64,000 nt of DNA from Primorskyibacter aestuariivivens (GTDB lineage Bacteria > Pseudomonadota > Alphaproteobacteria > Rhodobacterales > Rhodobacteraceae): positions 276,538 to 340,537 of the forward strand of contig NZ_JAQIOZ010000005.1 of the NCBI RefSeq assembly GCF_028023675.1, in the 5' to 3' direction. Below the pieces are notes generated by a model that saw only the letters and a list, made by a program, of their open reading frames with translations, was not told the origin of the DNA and ran no database searches. This document shows positions 17,974-28,497 of the stretch, in pieces. How positions within the stretch are numbered: the stretch's first letter is position 1; every line of letters starts with the position of its first letter. The translations under genes and the position numbers were made by a program.

Positions 17974-18759
17974 TCAGCCGCGGATCACCTTGGCAAAGGC
18001 GTCGAACAGCCCTTCGTTACCGCAAATCAGGCTGCCGGACTCCAGCGGGTCCGCCTCGGGGTCGATGCCTTCGAGAAAAGCCCCCGCCTCGCGCGCGATG
18101 AGAGACCCGGCGGCGGTGTCCCAGATGTCCAGCCCGCGTTCCCAGAACCCGTCAAAGCGGCCCGCCGCCACGTAAGCAAGGTTGAGCGACGCACCGCCCC
18201 AGTGCCGAACGCCGGCAACAGCGGGCATCAGACGGCTCAAATCATGGATGGTCGCGGGCAGATCGCCCTTCCCGGCAAAAGGTATGCCCGTGGCAAACAC
18301 CGCCTCGGACATGCGGCGACGATCCGACACGCGGATACGGCGGTCATTCATCCAGGCACCGCTGCCCTTCTCCGAGAAAAACATCTCGTCCTTGGCTGGA
18401 TCATAGATCACGGCGGACACGATCTTGCCCTTGTGCTCAAGCGCGATGGACACCGCCCAATGCGGCAACCCGTGCAGGAAATTCGTCGTGCCGTCCAGCG
18501 GATCGACGATCCAGCGGCGGGTTGGGTCCGCCCCCGGCTCTTCGCCGCTTTCCTCGCCCAGCCAGCCATAGGTCGGGCGCGCTTCCATCAGCATCTCGCG
18601 AATGATCTGTTCGGCGGCAATATCCGCGCGGGTGACGAAATCCGACGCGCCCTTGGAGGACACCTGTAGGTTCTCGACCTCGCCGAAATCCTTGACCAGC
18701 GAGCGGCCCGCCTTGCGCGCCGCCTTGAACATGATGTTGAGATTTGCGCTGCCCTGCAT
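17974..18759 (-). CDS. inositol monophosphatase family protein (SuhB-like)
   Basis: This 261-residue Mg-dependent sugar/inositol phosphatase has the signature WIVDPLDGTTNFLHG and the second metal-site motif WDTAAGSLIAREAGA. GEESGEEP supplies the first Glu. It probably hydrolyses myo-inositol-1-phosphate or a related phosphate; SuhB homologues also act in rRNA transcription complexes. The start MQGSANLNIMFKAARKAG (18759) is preferred over an upstream start that adds ten unconserved-looking residues. It is a single gene, convergent with znuA. Confidence 0.9.
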   Translation of the reverse strand: MQGSANLNIMFKAARKAGRSLVKDFGEVENLQVSSKGASDFVTRADIAAEQIIREMLMEARPTYGWLGEESGEEPGADPTRRWIVDPLDGTTNFLHGLPHWAVSIALEHKGKIVSAVIYDPAKDEMFFSEKGSGAWMNDRRIRVSDRRRMSEAVFATGIPFAGKGDLPATIHDLSRLMPAVAGVRHWGGASLNLAYVAAGRFDGFWERGLDIWDTAAGSLIAREAGAFLEGIDPEADPLESGSLICGNEGLFDAFAKVIRG

Positions 18760-18896
18760 GTCCGGCTCCGTGGATCGTGGTCCCGGCATCGTGCGGGATA
18801 TGGGTAATCAGGCCGCGCGTATACGCCGCCTGATCAGACTTGCCAAGGCCCGTCCTGGCTTGGACTGAATGCCGACCCCGAGGGCCGTGCGGCGTG

Positions 18897-19208
18897 CTAC
18901 TTGTAAACGACGCCTTTCACACCGGCGGGCGCATAGGCACGGGTGCGGTGATGGCTACGCTTTTTCGTGCGCACCGGCGCGTTGTAATAATGCTCGGTCG
19001 TGGTCGGTGTTCCGCAGCAGATCACGCCATTCATCACGATGGGCTGAAGCCCCGAGGGGCAATAATTCGCGCTGGCCTGATAGGGGAACATCTGACCCGA
19101 ATTGGGATCATTGGTCCCGTCACCCATATACATTTCACCCCAGGCCAGAGCGGCCGTCGCGCTTGCGGCCAGCATGCCCGCCGCCAGTGTTACCGCCTTG
19201 ATACCCAT
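18897..19208 (-). CDS. small secreted protein, function unknown
   Basis: This is a 103-residue protein with a clear signal peptide (MGIKAVTLAAGMLAASATAA up to LAW). The mature part has three Cys (YCPSG and ICCGT) and ends with a basic tail, RTKKRSHHRTRAYAP. I do not recognise a family. The 5' end has a plausible GGGGGATAG ribosome site. It stands alone between the IMPase gene and a 309-base non-coding stretch. Confidence 0.7.
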   Translation of the reverse strand: MGIKAVTLAAGMLAASATAALAWGEMYMGDGTNDPNSGQMFPYQASANYCPSGLQPIVMNGVICCGTPTTTEHYYNAPVRTKKRSHHRTRAYAPAGVKGVVYK

Positions 19209-19517
19209 TCTATCCCCCGTGGTTTCGAATTGTGACTCGTCAATACTGATAGGCCAACGCTACGCGGTTCACGGGCCAAGTCAATGAAACTGTGCAGAAA
19301 TTCTTGGTGTCCGGCATGTATTCCGGGGCAAATGGCCGATCTGCCCGGTACATCGCTCTGCTCGACAGGCGGGATTTGGCATGGTTTACTCAACCACAGG
19401 CAGGCCCGGCACAGGGCAAGGCAGGACGCATTTTCTCCTGCTGCCGACGTTTTGGCGACCCACTCCGCACATGCTTTCAGACCTTTATGAGCCAACCGAT
19501 TTGAAAGGACCCCCGTG
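19209..19517. other. intergenic region, divergent promoters expected
   Basis: This 309-base stretch lies between the divergent small secreted gene and the lipase-like gene. Short plus-strand reading frames from about 19284 to 19504 have no supporting ribosome site or codon bias. I see no RNA gene or strong hairpin. It presumably holds two promoters, which I could not locate with confidence. Confidence 0.4.
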
Positions 19518-20159
19518 ATGACCAAACTCAGCTTGCTGGACGCGACCGACCTGATCGAAGCCTCCTATGCCGGGACCAACAAGGCGGATATCCATACCGA
19601 GATCGACATTCAGGGCGTGCAGGCGCAGTTCCTCAACTCCGGTATTCTGGTTATTCCCGGCACAAACGAGTTCTCGGACTGGTTTGATTTCAATCTCAAC
19701 GTCAACAACGCCAACGCCCCCGAAAGCCATGGTTTCGAAGTGGTTCCGGGCGACAGCGGCGCGCTCTGGCATGCCGGTTTTCTGGAACACGCCCAGATCG
19801 TCTATACCTTTGCCAAGGGGCTGCGCCCGAAATTCATCGTGGGTCACAGCCTTGGCGCGGCCTCGGCCCAGATCGTCGGCACCTCGCTCAAGGTGCCCAC
19901 CATCGCCTTTGCCTCGCCGCAGACCTGCCGCAGCAGTGCCCGCCTGCATGGCGAGGGCTGGGTGGTCAATATCTGCCGCGTCGATGACACGGTCTGCCAC
20001 GTGCCGCCCAAGTTTCTCGGGTTCCGCACCGTGGGCAGCCGCTATTGGATGCAGCCCGATGAACTGGACGGGGATGAAGACCACCGGATCACCAATTACC
20101 GCGAGCTTCTCAAACTCAAACGGATCAAGGACCGGGTGCCGCAAAGCTGGCCACGCTGA
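19518..20159 (+). CDS. lipase class 3-like hydrolase
   Basis: This 213-residue protein has the alpha/beta-hydrolase elbow VGHSLGAASA (catalytic Ser) and the N-terminal pattern ILVIPGTNEFSDWFDF found in class 3 lipases. An Asp in NICRVDDTVCHVPP and a His in DEDHRITNY could complete the triad. There is no signal peptide, so it is probably cytoplasmic. ATG 19518 has AAAGGA 8 bases upstream; GTG 19515 is the alternative. The substrate is unknown. It converges with the membrane-protein gene 8 bases away. Confidence 0.75.
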   Translation: MTKLSLLDATDLIEASYAGTNKADIHTEIDIQGVQAQFLNSGILVIPGTNEFSDWFDFNLNVNNANAPESHGFEVVPGDSGALWHAGFLEHAQIVYTFAKGLRPKFIVGHSLGAASAQIVGTSLKVPTIAFASPQTCRSSARLHGEGWVVNICRVDDTVCHVPPKFLGFRTVGSRYWMQPDELDGDEDHRITNYRELLKLKRIKDRVPQSWPR

Positions 20160-20167
20160 CCCCAGCG

Positions 20168-20968
20168 CTACTGAGTCACCACGGAACCGGCCACCTGCTC
20201 TTGCAACTCGCTTGCGCCGTCGGCGGCAAGATGGCGCAAACCTCTCCAATCAATCTCGGCCAGGAACTGTGTCAGTGCCTCCGGCGATGCGCGCGTGCTC
20301 AGTTCAAGCTCCACATGGTCAATCCTGGCCTCGAAGAACCGAAGCTTGTGCGGCCGCGCCCCGTTATCCGCCGCATCGACCGGGCCTTTGACCTCTTGCC
20401 ATGCAATGTCCTGGAACTGCGCGAACGGGTGCTCTGTGTCCAGATCGTCCCAGGCACGCTCCCAATCATCGAACATCCCCCGCAGTGTGGGGTTGTTCAC
20501 GGGTTTCGTCGGTTCATACACCGTCAGAACCACCATGTTTTCGCCCATCATATAGGTTGCGGTGGTGTCTGCGATGTAGCCCTCCATCAGCACGATTTCG
20601 GCATTGGACAGGGTCTCCAGCAGGTCTGTATCAACGATTTGATAGAAGATGCGGTCGAGTACGGCATTTTGCGCATCGCTGTAGAGGAACCAATCCGCGC
20701 CGTCATTGCCCAGCTCGCCCTGCCACCCGTCCGGCGCGGCAGGCATGAGCCCCGCGATCCGGCTCGATTTCCGGAACGCGATGGACAGCCACCCGCCCTT
20801 GTCCTGCAACCGGTCCTGCAAGCTGCGCACATAATGCGCGGTGCCAAAGTCCTTTTTCCCCGATGCCATCATCTGCAGCGTGTAATCCACAGCAAAGCCG
20901 GTCAGAGCCAAGCCCGCCAGAAGGAAGAGAAAAGCGATTTTTCCAAAAATGAACCTCAAGATGAACAT
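20168..20968 (-). CDS. conserved-looking membrane-anchored protein, function unknown
   Basis: This is a 266-residue protein. The N-terminal MFILRFIFGKIAFLFLLAGL is a single membrane anchor, followed by an extracytoplasmic domain with no family I recognise. Features include FLYSDAQNAVLDRIFYQIVD and the acidic DDWERAWDDLDTEHP. An upstream ATG (21001) adds eleven residues, but the hydrophobic start fits better at 20968. It is convergent with the lipase-like gene. Codon use and the absence of internal stops support a real gene. Confidence 0.7.
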   Translation of the reverse strand: MFILRFIFGKIAFLFLLAGLALTGFAVDYTLQMMASGKKDFGTAHYVRSLQDRLQDKGGWLSIAFRKSSRIAGLMPAAPDGWQGELGNDGADWFLYSDAQNAVLDRIFYQIVDTDLLETLSNAEIVLMEGYIADTTATYMMGENMVVLTVYEPTKPVNNPTLRGMFDDWERAWDDLDTEHPFAQFQDIAWQEVKGPVDAADNGARPHKLRFFEARIDHVELELSTRASPEALTQFLAEIDWRGLRHLAADGASELQEQVAGSVVTQ

Positions 20969-22746
<1,778 letters not shown>

Positions 22747-22753
22747 GACATGC

Positions 22754-22772
22754 GGTGGGCAAATTGCCCACC
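22754..22772. repeat. 19-bp palindrome between mreB and mreC
   Basis: GGTGGGCAA-A-TTGCCCACC is a perfect inverted repeat, followed directly by CTACGC. It may act as an RNA hairpin that reduces read-through between mreB and mreC or protects mRNA. The trailing ACCCTACGC also occurs in the inverted repeat at 40163-40219, which suggests a dispersed element. Confidence 0.7.
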
Positions 22773-22865
22773 CTACGCCCGGCCCAAGCAAAGATGTGAT
22801 TGCCCCGGCGCTGGATTGACCATTGATGCGCGTGATATACGCGATGCACCGGGTTTGGAGCATAA

Positions 22866-23777
22866 ATGGCCAGAGACCGCACACAACAGGACGAATACGC
22901 AACACCGCTGCGCCGCCTTCTGACGGCGGTGGTGGTGCTGGTGCTGATCGGTCTGTTCCTCTTGTGGCGGATCGACAGCCCCCGGGTCGAACGGTTCCGG
23001 GTGCAGGTGGTCGACCGGGTCATGCCAAGCTTTTCCTGGGCCATGGCCCCGGTGACGGCCACCGTGAACCTGATCCGGGACTTCCAGTCCTATCAGTCGC
23101 TCTACGAACAGAACCAGGAATTGCGCCGCGAATTGCAGCAGATGAAAAGCTGGAAAGAGGCCGCGCTGCAGCTGGAACAGGAAAATGCCCGACTGCTGGA
23201 TTTGAACAATGTGCGGCTGGACCCGGAACTGACCTATGTGACCGGTGTGGTCCTGGCCGATAGTGGCTCACCCTTCCGCCAGTCGCTGCTGCTCAATGTT
23301 GGCGCGCGGGACGGGATTCAGGATGGCTGGGCCGCGATGGACGGGCTGGGCTTTGTCGGGCGCATCTCGGGCGTGGGCCAGCGGACGGCGCGTGTCGTGA
23401 TGGTCACGGACACCTCAAGCCGCGTGCCCGCCCTGATCCAGCCCTCGGGGCAGCGCGCGCTGGTGGTGGGGGACAATTCCATGGTCCCGCCGATTGATTT
23501 TCTGGAAAACCCCGATCTCATCCGCCCCGGCGACCGGGTCGTGACCTCGGGCGATGGCGGTGTGCTGCCGCCGGGCCTTGTGATCGGTCAGGTGGCCAAG
23601 GACCCCGGAGGCCGGCTGCGCGTGCGCTTGTCGGCGGATATCGAGCGGCTGGAATTCCTGCGTGTGCTGCGCGCCCATGGCACGCCCGCGGTGACCGGCG
23701 CCGGCGAAGTCGTTGGCCCGAACGCCGCAGAAACACCCGAAGAAGAGACTACAGCCGGGGAACAGGCGGATGGTTGA
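22866..23777 (+). CDS. mreC: rod shape-determining protein MreC
   Basis: This is the 303-residue bitopic scaffold of the elongasome. A membrane helix is at about residues 18-36 (LLTAVVVLVLIGLFLLWRI). A coiled coil follows (about 80-115, with QSLYEQNQELRRELQQMK), then the beta-barrel region with SPFRQSLLLNVGARDGIQDG, VTDTSSRVPALI and SGDGGVLPPGLVIG. The Pro/Glu-rich tail is disordered. It bridges MreB to PBP2 in the periplasm. It overlaps mreD by eight bases. Confidence 0.94.
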   Translation: MARDRTQQDEYATPLRRLLTAVVVLVLIGLFLLWRIDSPRVERFRVQVVDRVMPSFSWAMAPVTATVNLIRDFQSYQSLYEQNQELRRELQQMKSWKEAALQLEQENARLLDLNNVRLDPELTYVTGVVLADSGSPFRQSLLLNVGARDGIQDGWAAMDGLGFVGRISGVGQRTARVVMVTDTSSRVPALIQPSGQRALVVGDNSMVPPIDFLENPDLIRPGDRVVTSGDGGVLPPGLVIGQVAKDPGGRLRVRLSADIERLEFLRVLRAHGTPAVTGAGEVVGPNAAETPEEETTAGEQADG

Positions 23778-24309
23778 ACGCAATACATTCCGTCTTTGGA
23801 CCATGCGCGCGACCTTCCTGATGTTGGGCCTCGCGACCATCTTCGTCTACCTGCTGCCGCTCCAGACCGGTCCGGGCCGCTGGCCCACGCCTGACATCCT
23901 CCTGGCGCTCTGTCTCGCGTGGTCGCTGCGTCGGCCGGACTTTGCCCCGGTCATCAGCATCGGGCTGCTGATGCTGCTGGCCGACCTGATGTTCCAGCGT
24001 CCGCCGGGATTGTTTGCGGCCATGGCCGTCATCGCCTCTGAGGCGATGCGCCGACGCGGCCCCGGCCTGCGCGATGCCGGATTTGTAACAGAGCTTCTGA
24101 CCGTTGCGTTGAGCATCGCGGTGATCACCATAGCCTATCGCGTGGCGCTGACGCTCCTGGTGCTGCCGCGCCCGTCGCTGGGATTGTCTTTGGTGCAGGC
24201 CATGCTGACCATCACAGCCTACCCGGTGGTAGTTGCCGTGTCGCAACTGGTCTTTGGTGTGCGCACACAGACCCAGGCCGAACTGGCCTCGGGACGGGGG
24301 CGCGCATGA
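23770..24309 (+). CDS. mreD: rod shape-determining protein MreD
   Basis: This is a 179-residue polytopic inner-membrane protein with about five hydrophobic segments, including ATFLMLGLATIFVYLLPL and SIGLLMLLADLMF. It is a member of the Mre elongation complex. ATG 23770 (MVERNTFRLWTMRATF) overlaps the mreC end, and its own stop overlaps mrdA as ATGA. An upstream start lies inside mreC in another frame. Position alone nearly fixes the identity, since MreD sequences are variable. Confidence 0.9.
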   Translation: MVERNTFRLWTMRATFLMLGLATIFVYLLPLQTGPGRWPTPDILLALCLAWSLRRPDFAPVISIGLLMLLADLMFQRPPGLFAAMAVIASEAMRRRGPGLRDAGFVTELLTVALSIAVITIAYRVALTLLVLPRPSLGLSLVQAMLTITAYPVVVAVSQLVFGVRTQTQAELASGRGRA

Positions 24310-26249
24310 GACGCCCGGCCAAGGATACCGCGGCCTCGCACCGCAAGATTTCGCGCCGCGGTCTGATCGTGGGCGGGTTGCAGGCCGGGTTTGTCGGGCT
24401 GCTGGGGTTCCGCATGCGCCAGCTACAGGTCGATCAGGCCGACGAGTTCCGCTTTCTCGCCGAAGAGAACCGGGTCAACATTCGCCTGATCCCGCCCGCG
24501 CGCGGCGAAATCTTTGACCGCAACGGTGTGGCCATTGCCGAAAACGAACCGGCCTATCGCATCACCATCGTGCGCGAGGATGCGGGCGATGTGGAGGCGG
24601 TGGTCGCGCGGCTGGGGAAATTGGTCGAGTTGGACCCCGAGGAACTCGAACGCGCGATGACCGAGATGAAACGCTCGGCCCCGTTCCTGCCCATCACCGT
24701 GGCCGACCGCGTCACGTGGGAGGATATTTCCCGCGTTGCCGTCAACGGCCCTGCCCTGCCCGGTGTCACGCCCGAGGTCGGGCTGTCGCGCCACTATCCG
24801 ATGGGCCGCGATTTCGCCCATGTGGTGGGCTATGTCGGTCCCGTCTCGGACCGCGACCTGAGCCGCTATGAAGACCCGCCGCCGCTGTTGCGCATCCCGC
24901 GGTTCCAGATCGGCAAGGTCGGCGTTGAATCGCGGCTTGAGGAACAATTGCGCGGCTCTGCCGGGGCCAAGCGGGTCGAGGTCAACGCCGTGGGGCGCGT
25001 CATGCGGGAACTGAGCCGTCGCGAAGGCACCGGCGGTGCCACGGTACAGCTCACCATCGACAGCGACCTGCAGAACTATGTGCAGGCGCGACTGGGCGAG
25101 GAAAGCGCCAGCGTCGTGGTGATGGACCTTCAAAGCGGCGATCTGCTGACCGCGGCCTCCTCGCCCTCCTATGACCCGAACAAATTCGTGCGCGGCATCT
25201 CGGTGGCCGACTATGGCCTGTTGCGCGACAATGATCATCGTCCGCTGGCCTCCAAGACGGTGCAGGACGCCTATCCCCCCGGCTCCACCTTCAAGATGGT
25301 CACCGTTCTGGCCGCGATGGATGCGGGGCTGGTCGCACCCGATGAAACCGTCTGGTGCCCCGGCCATCTGGAAGTGTCAGGGCGCAAGTTCCACTGCTGG
25401 AAACGCGCGGGCCACGGCCATATGAACCTTGAACAATCCCTGCGCGAAAGCTGCGATGTCTATTACTACGACCTCGCGCTCAAGGTGGGCATCGAACGCA
25501 TCGCCGAAATGGCCCGGCGACTGGGTCTGGGGCAGGCCCATGACGTGCCGATGTCCGCCGTGACCAGCGGGCTGGTCCCGGACAAACAGTGGAAACAGGT
25601 GAACCGGGGCGCGGATTGGGTGATCGGCGACAGCGTGAACGCCTCGATCGGGCAGGGTTTTGTGCTCACCTCGCCACTGCAACTGGCGGTGATGACCGCA
25701 CGCATCGCGACGGGCCGCTCCATCGCCCCGCGCCTGATCAAGACCATCGACGGCATCGAACAGCCGGGCACGCCCGGCGAGAGCCTCGGGCTGAATGAAA
25801 ACCACCTGCGCCAGGTGCGCCGCGCCATGTACGCGGTCAGCAACAACCGCCGTGGCACGGCCTATGGCAGCCGGATCATCGCTGACGAGATGCGGCTCGC
25901 GGGCAAAACCGGCACGTCACAGGTGCGCAACATCACCGCTGCCGAACGCGCGCGCGGCGTGACCCGCAACCAGGACCTGCCCTGGGAACGGCGCGACCAC
26001 GCGCTGTTTGTCAACTTCGCGCCCTATGACAACCCGCGCATCGCGGTGGCCACAGTGGTGGAACATGGCGGCGGCGGCTCAACCGCGGCGGCCCCGATTG
26101 GCCGGGACGTCACGCTGCAGGCGCTTTACGGAGAAGACCCTCCGCTCGACGCCTATCCTAGCAAGGACCGCTCGCGCATCAAGGCGCAGCAGGAACGGCT
26201 GGCCCGCGAACGCCCCCTGCGCGGCGCACCCAGCAGCGATCAGGCCTGA
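24306..26249 (+). CDS. mrdA: penicillin-binding protein 2 (peptidoglycan transpeptidase)
   Basis: This 647-residue class B PBP forms peptide cross-links during cell elongation, partnered with RodA. An N-terminal membrane anchor (GLIVGGLQAGFVGLLGFRM) precedes the pedestal domain with RGEIFDRNG. The transpeptidase motifs are S327 in PPGSTFK, the second motif SCDVYYY (SxN position, D replacing N) and K534 in AGKTGTSQV. The gene overlaps mreD by ATGA. It is the target of mecillinam-type beta-lactams in other bacteria. Confidence 0.96.
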   Translation: MRRPAKDTAASHRKISRRGLIVGGLQAGFVGLLGFRMRQLQVDQADEFRFLAEENRVNIRLIPPARGEIFDRNGVAIAENEPAYRITIVREDAGDVEAVVARLGKLVELDPEELERAMTEMKRSAPFLPITVADRVTWEDISRVAVNGPALPGVTPEVGLSRHYPMGRDFAHVVGYVGPVSDRDLSRYEDPPPLLRIPRFQIGKVGVESRLEEQLRGSAGAKRVEVNAVGRVMRELSRREGTGGATVQLTIDSDLQNYVQARLGEESASVVVMDLQSGDLLTAASSPSYDPNKFVRGISVADYGLLRDNDHRPLASKTVQDAYPPGSTFKMVTVLAAMDAGLVAPDETVWCPGHLEVSGRKFHCWKRAGHGHMNLEQSLRESCDVYYYDLALKVGIERIAEMARRLGLGQAHDVPMSAVTSGLVPDKQWKQVNRGADWVIGDSVNASIGQGFVLTSPLQLAVMTARIATGRSIAPRLIKTIDGIEQPGTPGESLGLNENHLRQVRRAMYAVSNNRRGTAYGSRIIADEMRLAGKTGTSQVRNITAAERARGVTRNQDLPWERRDHALFVNFAPYDNPRIAVATVVEHGGGGSTAAAPIGRDVTLQALYGEDPPLDAYPSKDRSRIKAQQERLARERPLRGAPSSDQA

Positions 26250-26259
26250 GGGGTGCGCG

Positions 26260-27408
26260 ATGTCCTATCTTGAGTATAACGTCAAACATGTGCCCTCGGG
26301 GCCGCGCAAGATCCTGTTTCTCAACTGGCCGCTGGCGCTGCTGCTGGGCGCCGTGGCGAGCGTCGGGTTCCTGATGCTCTACTCTGTCGCGGGCGGATCT
26401 TTCTCACCCTGGGCAGAACCCCAGATGAAACGCTTTGCCGCCGGTTTCGTCATCATGCTGTTTGTCGCCATGGTGCCGATCTGGTTCTGGCGAAACCTTG
26501 CGGTTGTGGCCTATGCGGTGTCCATCGCGCTTCTGATCGCTGTGGAATTCTTTGGCGCGGTCGGCATGGGCGCTCAACGCTGGATCGAACTGGGGCCACT
26601 CAGGCTGCAGCCCTCGGAGCTGATGAAAATCGGCCTCGTGATGATCCTCGCGGCCTATTACGACTGGCTTCCGGTCAAGAAAACCTCGCGCCCGCTCTGG
26701 GTGGTGATCCCGGTGCTGATCATCCTCTTTCCCACCGCATTGGTGCTGAACCAGCCGGACCTTGGCACCGCGATCCTGCTGCTCACGGCGGGGGGATTGC
26801 TGATGTTCATGGCCGGGGTGCATTGGGGCTATTTCGCCGTGGTACTGGCGGCGCTTGGCGCGCTGATCACGGCGGTATTCCAGAGCCGCGGCACCGACTG
26901 GCAATTGCTCAAGGATTACCAGTTCCGGCGCATCGACACCTTCCTTGATCCATCGAGCGACCCCTTGGGCGCGGGCTATCACATCACCCAGTCCAAGATC
27001 GCGCTGGGGTCTGGTGGCTGGACCGGACGCGGTTTCATGCAGGGCACGCAATCGCGGCTCAACTTCCTGCCCGAGAAACATACCGATTTCATCTTCACCA
27101 CGCTGGCCGAGGAATTCGGCTTTGTCGGGGCCTTCTCACTCCTTGGGCTCTACGCGCTGATCATCTTCTTCTGCATCTCGTCGGCGCTGCAGAACAGGGA
27201 TCGCTTTGCCTCGCTCATGACGCTGGGCATCGCGACGACCTTCTTCCTGTTCTTTGCCGTCAACATGTCCATGGTGATGGGGCTGGCCCCCGTGGTGGGC
27301 GTGCCGCTGCCGCTGGTGAGCTATGGCGGCTCGGCGATGCTGATCCTGATGCTGGGCTTCGGGCTGGTGCAATCGGCCCATGTGCACAGGCCAAGGGGAG
27401 CCGCATGA
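26260..27408 (+). CDS. mrdB: peptidoglycan glycosyltransferase RodA (SEDS family)
   Basis: This 382-residue, ten-helix SEDS protein polymerises lipid II into glycan strands with PBP2. Family features are WIELGPLRLQPSELMKIGLV, LNQPDLGTAILL, LGAGYHITQSKIALGSGG, LPEKHTDFIFTTLAEEFG and GVPLPLVSYGGSAM. The start MSYLEYNVKHV (26260) lies ten bases after the mrdA stop. A longer frame reaching back into mrdA is a shadow. It ends by ATGA overlap with the next gene. Confidence 0.96.
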   Translation: MSYLEYNVKHVPSGPRKILFLNWPLALLLGAVASVGFLMLYSVAGGSFSPWAEPQMKRFAAGFVIMLFVAMVPIWFWRNLAVVAYAVSIALLIAVEFFGAVGMGAQRWIELGPLRLQPSELMKIGLVMILAAYYDWLPVKKTSRPLWVVIPVLIILFPTALVLNQPDLGTAILLLTAGGLLMFMAGVHWGYFAVVLAALGALITAVFQSRGTDWQLLKDYQFRRIDTFLDPSSDPLGAGYHITQSKIALGSGGWTGRGFMQGTQSRLNFLPEKHTDFIFTTLAEEFGFVGAFSLLGLYALIIFFCISSALQNRDRFASLMTLGIATTFFLFFAVNMSMVMGLAPVVGVPLPLVSYGGSAMLILMLGFGLVQSAHVHRPRGAA

Positions 27409-28334
27409 TCAATATCCTGTTTGCCGCGCGCTCCGAACGCTGGGCGGAATACGAACAGCCGCTACGCGATGCGCTGGATGCGCTTGGCCTGCCCTATCAT
27501 CTGGCACAGGATATTGCGCCAGAAGACGTGGATTACATCGTCTATGCCCCAAACTCCGAACTTCAGGACTTCACCCCCTACACCCGTTGCAAGGCGGTGC
27601 TGAATATCTGGGCCGGGGTCGAGGCGATCGTGGGCAACAGTACCCTGACCCAACCGCTGGCGCGCATGGTGGGCGGCGGGCTGACCGAGGGCATGGTGGA
27701 ATGGGTGACGGGCCATGTGCTGCGCCACCACCTTGGGATGGATGCCCATATCGTGAACCCGGATCACACATGGGAACCGGTTGCGCCGCCGCTGGCCATG
27801 GAGCGCCCGGTGACCATTCTGGGGATGGGGGCACTGGGCGCGGCGGTGGGCAAGGCACTTGTTGCGCTGGGCTTCCCTGTCACGGGATGGAGCCGCACCC
27901 CCAAGGATCTGCCCGGCATCCGCTGCCTGTCTGGACCCGAGGGGCTGAGCGAGGCGCTGACCGGGGCGCAGATCGTGGTGCTGCTGCTGCCCGATACGCC
28001 GGACACGGAAAACGTGTTGAATGCCGGGACGCTGGCGCTCATGGCACCTGGTGCTTTTGTGATCAATCCGGGTCGCGGACCGCTAATCGACGATGACGCG
28101 CTGCTGGCCGCGCTGGACAGCGGACAGGTGGCCCATGCCACGCTGGACGTATTCCGAACCGAACCGCTGCCACAGGATCACCCCTACTGGTCCCATCCCA
28201 AAGTGACCGTGACGCCGCATGTGGCCTCCGAGACGCGCGCCGTCATGGCGGCAGAGGTAATCGCCGGGAATATCCGCCGTGGCGAGGCGGGAGAGCCGTT
28301 CCAGCATGTGGTGGATCGCAACGCCGGATATTGA
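27405..28334 (+). CDS. ghrA: glyoxylate/hydroxypyruvate reductase A-like 2-hydroxyacid dehydrogenase
   Basis: This 309-residue D-isomer 2-hydroxyacid dehydrogenase has the NAD(P)-binding loop ILGMGALGAAV and substrate-binding Arg in NPGRGPLIDDDAL. The catalytic pair is Glu in FRTEPLP and His in TPHVASET. The closest family is GhrA (YcdW), which reduces glyoxylate and hydroxypyruvate. It overlaps the rodA stop by ATGA, so it is the last gene of the mre operon even though its role looks metabolic. A paired hairpin (28340-28385) follows the stop codon. Confidence 0.88.
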   Translation: MINILFAARSERWAEYEQPLRDALDALGLPYHLAQDIAPEDVDYIVYAPNSELQDFTPYTRCKAVLNIWAGVEAIVGNSTLTQPLARMVGGGLTEGMVEWVTGHVLRHHLGMDAHIVNPDHTWEPVAPPLAMERPVTILGMGALGAAVGKALVALGFPVTGWSRTPKDLPGIRCLSGPEGLSEALTGAQIVVLLLPDTPDTENVLNAGTLALMAPGAFVINPGRGPLIDDDALLAALDSGQVAHATLDVFRTEPLPQDHPYWSHPKVTVTPHVASETRAVMAAEVIAGNIRRGEAGEPFQHVVDRNAGY

Positions 28335-28339
28335 GGCAG

Positions 28340-28385
28340 CGATTTCTTCGAAAGAAATCGGACCGAAATCTTTTGAAGATTTCGG
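28340..28385. repeat. paired-hairpin element, copy A
   Basis: Two adjacent palindromes are separated by GA: CGATTTCTT-CGA-AAGAAATCG (28340-28360) and CCGAAATCTT-TTG-AAGATTTCGG (28363-28385). They directly follow the ghrA stop codon and probably end the mre operon transcript. Copy B at 56579-56624 is nearly its reverse complement; two related copies lie at 37186 and 59849. Confidence 0.88.
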
Positions 28386-28497
28386 TTCCATGCCCGTGCA
28401 ACTGCGACGCCCGGGCGCTTGCCGATCCGGACCCGGCGTCTTAGGTTACTGGGAAAGCCCACAAAATCGCCCCACTCTGTTTCCAAAGCGGATATTC

